Part shown: piece by piece, positions 14,946 to 26,500 of the stretch
Layout of the letters: each line of letters opens with the position of its first letter
How positions within the stretch are numbered: the stretch's first letter is position 1
NCBI GenBank assembly: GCA_029204225.1
Contig: CM055096.1
Coordinates: forward strand, 32,437,076-32,501,075
Direction of reading: 5' to 3'
Length of the DNA stretch: 64,000 nucleotides
Source of the DNA: Diphasiastrum complanatum
Lineage: Eukaryota > Streptophyta > Lycopodiopsida > Lycopodiales > Lycopodiaceae
Position numbers and translations under genes: made by a program
The notes under the pieces: model-generated
The model's database searches: none
Told to the model about the DNA's origin: nothing
The model's input: the letters and a program-made list of their open reading frames with translations, nothing else

Positions 14946-16393
14946 CAACACAAGGTGTGAATGAACGGTAATGAGAGAAAGATGAGGATAAGTGGTAAGA
15001 TGTGAGTCGGATATGGGGGTAGTAGTGGAAGTGAATGAATGGATCAAAGATTTATTGCTCATAGTTGTCTCTTGAAGACATGATGTTGGCAGAATTCAGC
15101 TTCTTTGAGGTCAATTGTACCGTTGAGAGCTACATGAAGGATTGCTTGGAATAGATGCTTGAACGATCGCCATTTTTTTTTTTTTGCATAAAGTAGTGCC
15201 CTTTGAATAGTCAACGAGTGAATAACTTGTCGATTTCTTCAATTGTGAAAACACCACTTTTTGTTTTTGTGAAAAATCTCCAAGGTCCTTTTGATAATAT
15301 GCTTGTCTTTGCTAGGCGAGAGTTTTGTATTGGCATCATTTGTATGCTGCAGATGTTGTAGACTTGTCTGCTCCACGAAGTGCTTCAATTGAGAACTAGA
15401 GCAAGTTCATATTGATCAATCAGGTGGGAAGGAGGACATGAAGCGTGGATGAGAAAAGCGAGTTGAAGCTTCAAGATGAACTATGGTTGAACATGGGGGA
15501 AGGAATGGGTGTGGACAAGGGATGATAGGGGTCTTGTGTGTTTTGTTATACCTATTCATAACCAATTCTCACTGTACAGTTTTTCAAAGAGTCATCGTTG
15601 TTTGCCTTTGAAAATGACATTTGTCCTTGAGGTCTTGGATCCATGATTCCATTCTCTGATTGACTTGGGATTTCTTTCATATGGCAACTTTTGAGCTTTG
15701 TTGAAGTAGTTGGCATGGATATACAACTGGAAAAGCATGGATTTTGTATCGCTTACGTAAAACCAACTGCTTATTGAAGGTGATTGTATTGTTTTATTTT
15801 TTATTTTTTAATTTTTGGAAACTTCCATCTTGTTGGGAGGACGGATCTTTTTTTGGATAATATTTGTAGCCAGATAATGTGCTCCACTTGTTTCCAAATA
15901 GAACAATTGTTGTGAAGTCCCCTTAACTGCGTTTCTCCAACTTGTATGTTGTGTTTTTGGAGTCCACTCATAAGAAAATACTACTTGGAAGCTTGTGCGA
16001 GTGGTCTCTAGCTTGTGTCTTCTGAGTAGTGATTTTTCCTCACATTTGAATTGTGCTTTGAGGTTGCACAACATCGCTTGTGAAGATAATTTGTGTTGGC
16101 CGCACACCGGTAGATAATATCTGATGGAGTATGGTGATAATGGCAGTGCACAAGATAATGTTTTGGAATAGAAGTTGAAAGTTACGCCTGAGTACTTTAA
16201 AGATTCTTTGAATGACAAACATGCAAGAAAAAAAAAAACAAAACGTAAAAGGGTGTAAAAAGAAAAGTAAAAAAGATGAGCAAACTAAAAGAACATGATC
16301 ACAAAACGACATAAGTCATGGACTTACAAACACATATTCAGACTCGCATAACAGACGTCAATCAGTAAATCTCTCATAAGTAGCACAACTGTG

Positions 16394-16645
16394 TCAGAGC
16401 AAGCGTGAAGGGCAATCCTTAACATGGTGTTCAATCCCACAATTTTCACAAGCTGGTGGAAGATGAAGTTTGTTTGGGCAGCGAATACTAGGATGTTTAC
16501 CTGCATAGATAAAGCATCCGCGTATTGCGAAAAATTGTTGCGTCGCAAACACAGCTTGGTTTGGATCGTAGATTGGGGCATTAGGATCATACAGATAATA
16601 TACCACCGGTTCAAAGGAGTATCCTGATGGAGTAGTGTCGTTCAC
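16394..16645 (-). pseudogene. possible zinc-knuckle (gag-like) remnant
   Basis: The minus-strand frame ends with CENCGIEHHVKDC, a degenerate CCHC-like motif, after a Tyr/Pro/Asn-rich stretch (YDPNAPIYDPNQ). It could be a gag nucleocapsid relic. No other domain supports it. Confidence 0.25.
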
Positions 16646-19136
16646 AAAATAAGGTTAATCAACTCATTTTATACCCAACTAGCAAGGATCAAATTGAATG
16701 ATTGTCGTGGTTGTTTAAAAAAGGAACTTTTTTAGGGCAGATCGTTGGAAGATATAGAATGTTTAGTGGAAAATGTAGCATTTCAAGAATCATATTCAAA
16801 TTATTGAGATTATTAGTTTAATGAATAGATTGAAAATAAATACAATCTTCTATTGTGGGGGTTTGTGAAAGTTCAATATATTGTATAGTCTTTTGTGCAT
16901 CAATTGTATCATCACTCATTTTTGTGTGATGCCAAGTGCTTGTTGCTCCGTAGGAACTTTATCACTTTTAAGCTCATGGATTTTTCAGAGTAGCATCTTC
17001 TTGATAAAATGTATCATCTTTTGACATATATTCATTTTGGATGGTTGCCATGTTTGTTCATTGATCAATTTGCATGCGGTCTTGAGGTTATGGACCTAAC
17101 AACATAGTCGATATGTGCTAAAAGTGTGTGTCATAAGTTTGATCGTTAATAATAAGAGCATTCATTGACTATGAGCACTCCAACATGGTTGCAAATGTGG
17201 AAGATGTGATAATGTCAAGCTTTAAAAAGGTTTCCATGCCATTATACCAAAGTTTATGATTTATCCTTCAAGGCTGTTCACATACTACCAAAATTTTGAA
17301 TTGCATTGTGTCAAACCTTACTCGGCTCAACTAGCTACCCACAAATATCAAGGGATGGCCCTTGAAAGCAACTTGTGAAGGGCTACAGATCACCAAGGAA
17401 GTAAGTCCTTATATCCTTGTGAATGTTGATAGATAAATCATTGAGGAAGTAATTTTTCTAGGAGATAATTTTGCCCTTGAATTTTGGTATATTGCCTCAA
17501 TGGGAAATCCTACAATTGGTGTGAATGACTTATTGACGACCAAGATATGGTGTTGATTTCCCATTCTATCGATGATGATATTGTCAACGCACATGTTTTC
17601 AAGAACTTTTTCACATCATCAATACAAACTATGCTTGCTTTGATGTACAAATTGCATGGCCAAGTGGGAGAAGTTGCAAATCAATTTTTTAAGAGTAAAA
17701 TTTTTTTGATCATGAAATGAGAGAAGCAAGCGAAACAAAAAAGAGCACTAAGATTGATAAAGCAAGATTAAAGGACTAGACCACAATTAGGTGTGTTAAA
17801 ATTGACAAAGGGATTTCCATCCTTCAAGTTTGTTGAATGAAAGCTGAGTGGGTTGCATGTTTTGGATATATTAATGTAGCAAGCATCAGATTTTGTTAGC
17901 TAGATATGAATAAAAGTGTTACATTTAAAAACTTGGACTGAAATTTCAATAACAATGTAATGAGTAATCCAATAGGCCTCCTAGTGTATGATGCAAAGAT
18001 ATAGGATTGTCTTATGTGAATCTAAAAATGACATGCCATAAATAAAAGACTAGGTATTCAAGGCAAAGGATAAGCAAAAATATGATAATCAAAATGAAAC
18101 CTTGGTAAATATACTTGGACAATGGCTATTTATTGGTCATAGAACTAGTGGAGGGTATGCTCTTTTGAATAACAAGTAGTTTGATCAAGGACTTACCTTC
18201 ATATGTGGGAGAGAGTTGATGCTAGAAATTTATCAAAATTGCATGTTGTTGAGGTGTATTAATGTCAAGCTATGATGTTGTAATTGACTATTCGAAATTA
18301 TATTGTCGTTCATTTTTTGAGAACCCTTTGATATTGTGTATTTTTATTTGTGATCAAGTGCGGGAGAACATTTGAGCACTTCCAAAAGCTAATGTTCATC
18401 ATTGCTTGACAAAGCTGAATGACAAGGTAGTTGAAGTTCCAAGGGTGGAATCACTTGCAATTTTTGTGCATTTGACATTCTGTCATGCAAGTATGTCAAC
18501 AAAAGCTAGGGTTATTGACATGACAATACTACAAGTTTCTTGAAGACATTTTGTGGTGCGATAAATGTGTCAAAGCTCAAGTCATCAAGTTGTAGGGTCC
18601 CTTTTGCCATTATGATAATTCGTGTGAGGTTGATCTTGTTAAAAAATCGACTCAATGAGGCTCCCACCAGAGTGTTGTTTTCATCGTCCAACAATGACTT
18701 CTGTTTGGATGAGCCTTGAATTTATGAGATTCTCACTTGGCAATTCATGAGCTTGTGTAAACTATTATGGATGTCTCAACTATTGGTGGATCCTTTGGGA
18801 TACTCATTACATATTCATCGTATCAGCGTATACAACATATCCTTTACTCCTCATCGTATAAGCATATACAACATATCTTTACCTCTTACCTTTTTAACAG
18901 TCACATCAGACTCATCCATGTCAACTCATGTAAATTGCACATTGTTTCCAAACGTTGTATACTATATGGTGTATTGTAAGAAAGGAAGTTACCTTTTGAT
19001 ATTGAAAGTCAAATAAATGATAAATTCCCATATGATAGATTCACTAGGTTGAACATGTCGATGTTGTGACAATTGTGAATTTTCGTGTATAACAAATTGC
19101 TACCACAACACACATTGTCTTGTTTCATCCAATTTC

Positions 19137-19523
19137 CTAAAGCAAGAAACTTTTGATGATTGCATACAAGACCGAGTTGAATTTTTTCAAAATACGCAAC
19201 ATGGACGTTGTAAACTCAAAGTGCATCATAATTTTCTGACCAAATACTAATTGTAATGGAGTCTTTCCTATGGCTACTTCATTGTTATGCAATAGGCTCG
19301 CATCACTATTTGTAAAATCTGCATCCACAATTTGTGTTTGTCGTTGAATTTGTGAGTGAGAGTGACTCTTCAAAATCTTGCTCACTTTTTGAGCTTGTTC
19401 ATTGGCTCCAAAATAGTACACCATGCATGTTTTATGATTAACATTCAACATGGATGTTAGCTCATAAATGACATTGTTAAAAAGGTGTGTCTTAATAGGA
19501 GACTCAAAGGCAAAGGGCACCAA
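19137..19523 (-). pseudogene. possible gypsy integrase relic
   Basis: The 128-codon minus frame contains KTPLQLVFGQK, reminiscent of the SPFELVYG motif in gypsy integrase, preceded by ADFTNSDASLLHNN. The match is weak and the frame has no other conserved residue. Confidence 0.22.
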
Positions 19524-19892
19524 AAATATGTTATAGTGTGGTTGATAGAGAACTTGCCAAAGTGTTGTTATCTTATAAGTTTTTCTTCAACTTGTTTAGC
19601 AGCATAATTGGTTGCCACGATGATATACTGGTCTCCATAATTCGCATCTTGGTTTCCATAAAATGAAGCACAACATTTTTGATGCATTTCAGCTTTGATT
19701 GTTGGAAGGAGACAATCAGTTGCAAAAGAAAGCATCATGAGGTAATGAGTAGATCAACACGCGAGTCTCCTTGGTCTCTTGCACATACCATGGAGCATAA
19801 ATGGAGATTGTTTGGGTTACACCTTGGTTGGAGGAGGAAGACGTTTCGGCGATAGGAGAGCAATGAGTCTCAAACCTCAACCCACCCTTGGC

Positions 19893-20140
19893 CCCAACTT
19901 TCATGTGAAACCACTTTAGAACCCACCATTGGTGATGGTAAACCCTAAACCACCCAACTTTCATGTGAAAACCACTCTTGCTGATTTTAAACCCATACAT
20001 TTAAGTCTCTCTTGCCTCTTCGTGTCTCTTTTCAAATAGAGAAAGGAAGCGATACACCTCTACTACACAAAAGAACGAGAGCGAGAGAGCGTTCCATTGC
20101 CTGAGGCCAGCGTAGAGGAGCTGGATCAGCGAAAGAGAGA
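19893..20140 (+). promoter_or_regulatory. CPSF160 5' flank with telo-box
   Basis: A telo-box AAACCCTAA lies at 19940-19948, about 190 bp before the start codon; this motif is common in promoters of plant housekeeping and translation genes. A direct repeat around CCCAACTTTCATGTGAAA occurs near 19893 and 19953. Just before the ATG is a purine-rich GAGAGAGCG / GAAAGAGAG stretch, probably 5' UTR. I see no convincing TATA box, and the transcription start is not determined. Confidence 0.45.
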
Positions 20141-20541
20141 ATGAGCTATGCCGCATTCAAAATGGTGCACTCTCCCACGGGAGTGGAGAACTGTGTGGCT
20201 GCTTTCCTCACCCACAGTGCCGCCCCCAGCGGCAGCAGCAACAACAGCATGATGCAAGTAGACCTTCCCTCCTCTCCGTCCGGCTTCCCAGAGCATAGCA
20301 GCGCTGCTGCTGGACAGTGGGGATTTTCCCCTCGTGTCAGGGACACCGGCTCAGGAGGTGAATTCTTGCCCAATCTGGTGGTTACCAAGGGAAATGTTCT
20401 GGAGGTGTACAGGCTGCGGCTGCAGACAGGGAAAGCAAGAAGCTCTAGAGGCTCTGAGACTGGTATGGCCTTAGGCGCAAAGCGTGAGGGTGACATAGCG
20501 GGCATAAGTTCTGCTTGGTTGGAGCTCATCTGTCATCACAG
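20141..20541 (+). CDS. CPSF160: CPSF160 exon 1 (start codon)
   Basis: The ATG at 20141 opens [18 protein letters not shown], the conserved plant CPSF160 start. It is followed by a Ser/Ala/Gly-rich variable insert (about residues 27-75), the conserved [18 protein letters not shown], and LELICHHR. The exon ends two bases into an Arg codon at a GTATCG donor (20542). The base composition is clearly richer in GC than the surrounding intergenic DNA. Confidence 0.93.
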
Positions 20542-23500
20542 GTATCGAATTATTTTAGAGACAAGGTAGAACATTATTGATTGATCTTGGAATGCTATAG
20601 GAGCATTGGCACCAAAAATTGGTGTGGTTCTTTAACAATTTCATGGACTTTCATTTAAGGTTATACCAGCTTGTTTGGAATTACAATCCCCCACATTTAT
20701 CATTCATTTCTCTAATGCAAACTGAATAAATAATGCAGGGCACTCTTTCTTTTGCAGTTAGGGCCTAGGCACTTTTCCAACAGCATTACAGAACCGCTGG
20801 CTTGCAAACTCATATTAGACAACCTTAAAATATGCTAAGAAGTTCTTGTGTCTAGCATTTTTGGACTCCCAAGCACAAATCCTAATACCTGTATTATTAT
20901 GTGGCATGAAAGGTCAATGGTGATCATAAAGTTGTGCTCAGCATATTTTAGGATGTGCTTGGGTGCATCACAATGTCTATATTGAGTTTGGACTGTGGCA
21001 TTTGCGTTTCCCAGGCAGACATACCAGGCGCAATCCGCATCTGCCTTGTTATGATTCTAGGGCAGAGTATGCTTGACAGACCAGGCAATTATGGTGGCCA
21101 GCTTCTTGGTGATCCCAAGTTTCATTTTACAATCTATCACAAAAGTGTATGAAGTTTCATGTCAAGAAATACTGAAGGAAAATATCATGAGCAGGATATG
21201 GACAGTGATATACCTCATTTGACGTTTCATACTCTCCCACTGTTACCACATAATTGACATGTACATTTGGTATAGATCATTGCGTACATAAGAGATCCTA
21301 TTATCAAATGATAAGGATACTCACGCATCTCCTCCTTTTCTTCGATTGTTTGCGAACATTGGTCCTTTGACAATTTGAGACCTGTTTCCATTGGTGAGAG
21401 AGCTAACTTGCAATTCCAGATTATATCTGACTAAATATTGTAGATGTACCTCTGTTGAGTAATGTAAATCAACTTTCGATTTATGTCTCTGTGGATTTGA
21501 ATATTAAGGCAGAAATGAGCTTCGCCTATATCGGTCATGTCGAATTCGGAAGATAGCATTGATTTGCCTTCTTTTATCAGATCGATACTGTTGCCGAAAA
21601 GCAATGTGTCGTCCATGTATAAAGCGATAATGATAAAAGAATGCTGCACTGTCTTGAAGTAAACATTCGAATCTGAAGAGGTTGGTGTGTAGCCGTGATC
21701 CATAAGGAAAGTATTGATCCTTTGAAACCATGCTCGAGCAGATTGCTTCAAGCCATAAATTGCTTTATGGAGTTTACACACATGAATGTGTTTACCTTCG
21801 ATAATATAACCTTTGGCTGCAGCATGTAAATGTCTTCTTCGATAACTCCATTGAGATATGTTGTCTGTACATCCATTTGATGTATTCCCAAATCTGCTGC
21901 AACAGCAAAGATAATAAAAGTCAAATAGAAGAATGCTTGACTACTGGACTGAAGGTCTCAGTGTAATCGACATTGTATACCTGAGAAAATCCTCTGGCGA
22001 CAAGTCAGGCTTTTCTTCTGTCGATGCTTTCGTCTGCTTTGTACTTGACTTCTACGTTTCTGCTAGCAAGTAATTCGACAATCGTCCATGTCTGGTTCTT
22101 GATAAGAGATGAATACTCTTTATCCATAGCTTCTTTCCAGAGATCGGAATCGGGCTGACTGAGTGCCTCTTCGACAGTCGTCGACTTGTGAACAAGGTAG
22201 GCTGCAGACTCGTCGATATACCTGATAGGTGGTCTGCTAGTTTTTGATGATCTTTTGGGGAATAGAGAAAGTTGATTATTTTCATCATACCGTAGTTGCT
22301 GAATTTCAACATCATAGTTATGGACTCGGCTCATGACATTCGCCACGTCCATTTACATTTACTTTACTTTATGCATAAGCAGGCCTTGGGCTCTTTTTTA
22401 TTCATTATTGACACTTAGATTTTATGGTTGGCCTTGGGCCTTATTATTCATTATTTGGACTTCTGGACATATTACTAGAGAGTGGGGGCCTTCTTGGAGG
22501 GCGCACTATTATCCCTCCCAGTTGGGCCCTTGCCACTGGAAGCTTCCTTTAGGCTATAAGTAAGGAATCTGTGTCATTTGTTATTTAGCTGATGATATTG
22601 ATCTCTCTCTTTAGTCTCCTTAATCCCTCTTTCTTGCTTTCTAGGGTTAAGTCTTGCTTATGTGATGCTTTCATAGCTTAGCTCTAGATGAGTCGTGGTT
22701 GTATTCGTAACTTGGTATCAGAGCACTTTCCTAATTGCTGAATTTCAGATCTGATTTTCTGATTGGGCGCTCATTTTTCTTGCTGATTTTTTTTTTCTCT
22801 TTGTTGAGGGCTTTCATCTCTTTGCTTCAGCAACATTCAGCACAGTTTGGAGGAGGACCAGCTCCCATCAGAGCATTTTCCTTGGCGGAGCTTTAGTGGA
22901 CAGTTCGCGGAAGTACTTCTGCTAAATTTGGCGGCCAGAAAAAATATATATCTATATATATAAATTTTTAGAGAGAGAGTGTAAGGGTTACCGTCAAAAA
23001 ATCAACCCTGTGCCGCCAAAAATGTCATGCTTTGCCCACAACAAATGTCATGCTCTTGCAAAGAAAAGAGCTAAAAAAATGTTTAAAAAAAATGGTAAAA
23101 AAATCTCACGTACAAGCCATTTTTTTTTTTCTTTTGGGCACGCCCACACACACATTTCAAATTTTTTTTTTCCCCCTCGCACGCGCTCTCTCCCTTTCTC
23201 TCGATCGGGTTTGTCTCTCTCTTTCAATGTGTGTCTCAGAGTAGCAGTGCTGCATTGCTACAACGGAGTCTGGTAACTTTGCAGCAGATCCGGCCAATAG
23301 CGGTTTGTTTTTGATGAGTCTTTGAGAGATTTCAGAGCGGAGTCTATGAGGCGAGAATTTAGGAAGAGGAAAATTATTGTCAATCTATCGTATGCTTTGA
23401 TCTGCAAGAGCTGTTGATGCGTTTCTATTTCAATAATATTTGCCAAGTCGCCTTCGGGGTTGATCCGGCGTGCATTCATTTCTCTCTTTCGGCTGTAGAA

Positions 23501-26500
23501 TGGAAAAGATTATGTTGACAGACAAGAATGTGATAGGCTATAGAATGCACTGACAGGCAAGTATGCTTTGTTGTGAATCGATTCCCAGAATCAAATCTGT
23601 TGGTAGGGTTTAGGATGCATGCTATTATGCTGGGAGTTGGATCAATATGGATCGATCTAGGAGTGCAGAGTCGATTAGCTGGAAAAGTTGACATGTAATG
23701 ACAGTTGAAGGCCGATTTGGAAGCTGCACTACAGGGTTACTTTAGTTGAAGATCTAAATAGTCGTAGGTGTGCCCAGTCATGTTGAAGAGTAATGCCTAT
23801 TTTACCCCTTTTTTGGCTAAGCATTAGTTAAGTTGTACATAACTCATGGGGCATGTTTTAATTAAATGCATGACCCCCCCTTTTTGTTAAGTTATGTAAA
23901 TTAGTGCAAGTGGCCCACTTGGCCAAGTAGCTCACTCCCATGGTTGACACCTAGACTTTCCATGCATGTAAAGGAGGTGCTTGCCTCACAAGGGATTTGG
24001 AGGACCCAAGCCCTCCTCTCTCTTACCAGCAATTCATTTCTTCTTGAGACTTTTGAGTTTGTGAGATGCTCATGCAATTCTCCTTGTGTGTGATATTTCC
24101 ATAGCCAAGTTTTCTCAAGCTTTCATAGTTGATCTAGCATCTGAGTTAAGATACTCCATAGCTAGGTCTTGTAATTCTTCATGGTATCAGAGCAGGTTGT
24201 CTAGCCTGTGAGTCTGAGAGTGAGAGAAACTTCAGTGCTTAGATTCTTGAGAAGATTCTTATCTTCTACAAGCACCTCAATCTTGAAAGAGGGAGCATTT
24301 GATCTACAGGTGTCAGATCAGGTGGAGTCTTGCACTGTTGGTGAGCTATTGGCAAGGGGAGTGGGATGATCCAAAAACTTTCTAAATCTGGCTAAGTTTT
24401 GGAGAGTTTTCTGGAGGAGCTTACACAAAAGTAGGGCGCACTTTCTGTAGGGGCTTCTGGTTTCTGTTCCAGTGGAGCCTAGTGCTTGTGCTAGTGAGGC
24501 CACACCAAGTGGCAAAGACAAAAGCAGGAGCTGAAGGGTTGCCTTGAAGTGGCTACATACCCTAGTTTGGGGTTAAACCCTTGTTGCTGGAAGCTGTTCT
24601 TTTCTGATCTCTTTCAAGTTGAGCTTCTGTTTTAAGCACAGATTTTAGCATGGCAAGTCTTGGGGAGAGTTTGTTGGGTGAATCTAGCAAACTAGATGGC
24701 ACAAACTACAGAGTGTGGAAGTTCAAGATAGCCAATATCTTGATGGATAAGAATTGCTGGGAGGTCATGACAGGTACAGAACCTGTACCAACATCTGATC
24801 CTGAATTGAAGGACTACATGAACAGGAGACATAAAGCTCATAGGATAATCAATCTTTCTGTCAAGGACAATATTATTCCTCACATTTGCAATGCAAGGGA
24901 TGCAGCTGATGCTTGGACAATTCTGAAGTCTATGTTTGAAACAGTGGATTCAGCCAAGCTGGTGTATTTGCAAAACAGGTTACATACTCTCAAGATGGAA
25001 GCAGGTGCAACAATTGGTGATCATATTACAAAGGTCAAGGACCTATTGGATCAGCTTGCTTCAGTTGGAGAGAAAGTAAGTGACAGGAGTATTGTTCCCA
25101 TAGTCTTGAACAACTTGTCATTCAACTATCAAGACTATGTGATGTCCCTTTCTGCTAGGGAGAAACTCCCAACCTTTGGGGAGTTATGTGGTCTTCTTTT
25201 ACAGGAGGAGATGAGAAGGAAGAATCTTTCTGAAAGGGAAGATAATCCAGAGCTTGCATTTGCTTCTAAGAAGAAGCAAAACTTTCAGAAGAAAGGCAAA
25301 GGCAAAAAGAAGAACTCAAAGCAAAGCTTGGAGCAGCAGGTGTCCAAGTTACAGGTTGGAGAGGAGTCAAGCACCAATTCCTCATCTACACCCAAGAGGA
25401 AGGGCAACTGCAACTATTGTGGTAAGTATGGGCATTTTGCTTTTGAATGCAGGAAGAAGCAAAGTGATCAGAAGAAGGGAAAGAACCAGCAGAGTCACTT
25501 TGTTGACAAAGTTGCAGAGGAGGAGCAATCTGGTGTGCTTGAGCTATTCACCGCAGCCCTATCATCTGAATCCACATTTGGTGGATGGTACATTGATTCT
25601 GGAGCCTCAAAGCACATGACACCTCATAGAGATTGGTTCAGCACCTATGAGGAGACAGAAGATAGCCAGCATGTTTGCCTTGGAGATAATTCTACACGTA
25701 TGGTGAGGGGCAAAGGTACAGTTGCAATACAGCTATCATCAGGTGAGGTGAAGGAAATTAAAAGTGTGTTGCATGTACCAGGGTTGGCTAAGAACTTGTT
25801 ATCTGTTGGTGCCATTACCAAACAGAACATGGTGGTAGAGTTTAATGATTCTAAATGTTTGGTAAAAGATAAAGAGAAGAACTTCAAACTGGTAGCCAAG
25901 GGAATGCAAGAAGGAGGTCTTTACAAGCTTTTCACAACCATTCCTAGCCAAGAGGCCTTGTCTGCAAGAGATACTAATCGGGACAAGCTTTGGCATGAGA
26001 GATATGGTCATTTGAGTTACAAAAGTTTGCAAGTTTTGAACAGGCACAAAATGGTAGTAGATCTTCCTAGCATTAAGTCTTCTTCAGATACATGTGAGGC
26101 TTGTGCATTAGGGAAGCAACAGAGGAAAAAGTTTCCAAAGGAGAAAGCTACCAGGGCCAAGGGCATTCTTGAACTTGTGCATTCAGATTTATGTGGTCCC
26201 ATGCAAGTCAAATCAGCAGGGGGGGCATACTATCTCATGACCTTCGTAGATGATTTCTCTCGGAAGGTATGGGTCTATTTTCTGAAACTGAAATCTGAAG
26301 CGTTCAAATACTTCAAACAGTGGGAAGCTATGGTGGAAAACCACACAGGAAAGAGGTTAAAGACTCTCAGGTCAGATAAGGGTGGTGAGTATATTTCTGA
26401 TGAGTTCAAAGATCTTTGCAAAGCATGTGGGATAAAGAGACAGTTTACTGCTCCACATACACCGCAGCAAAACGGCGTGGCTGATCGGAAAAACAGGTCT

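Larger units (their letters stand above)
14946..19890. other. long unassigned stretch with possible retroelement traces
   Basis: Mostly stop-rich AT-rich DNA. Two weak traces are listed separately (16,394-16,645 and 19,137-19,523 minus). Around 18,060-18,230 the + strand reads WLFIGHRTSGGYALLNN, faintly like a copia integrase C-end. Nothing else is supported. Confidence 0.35.

Noticed and set aside
15808-16312. 136- and 90-codon minus ORFs
   Set aside because: No motif, no homologous text recognised, AT-rich context; treated as chance.
20146-20529. 127-codon minus ORF opposite exon 1
   Set aside because: Shadow of the GC-rich CPSF160 exon.
24182-24193. tRNA gene
   Set aside because: Only the 12-base primer-site complement of tRNA-Met is present, next to an LTR; no cloverleaf. 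Same for 22,713 and 42,943.
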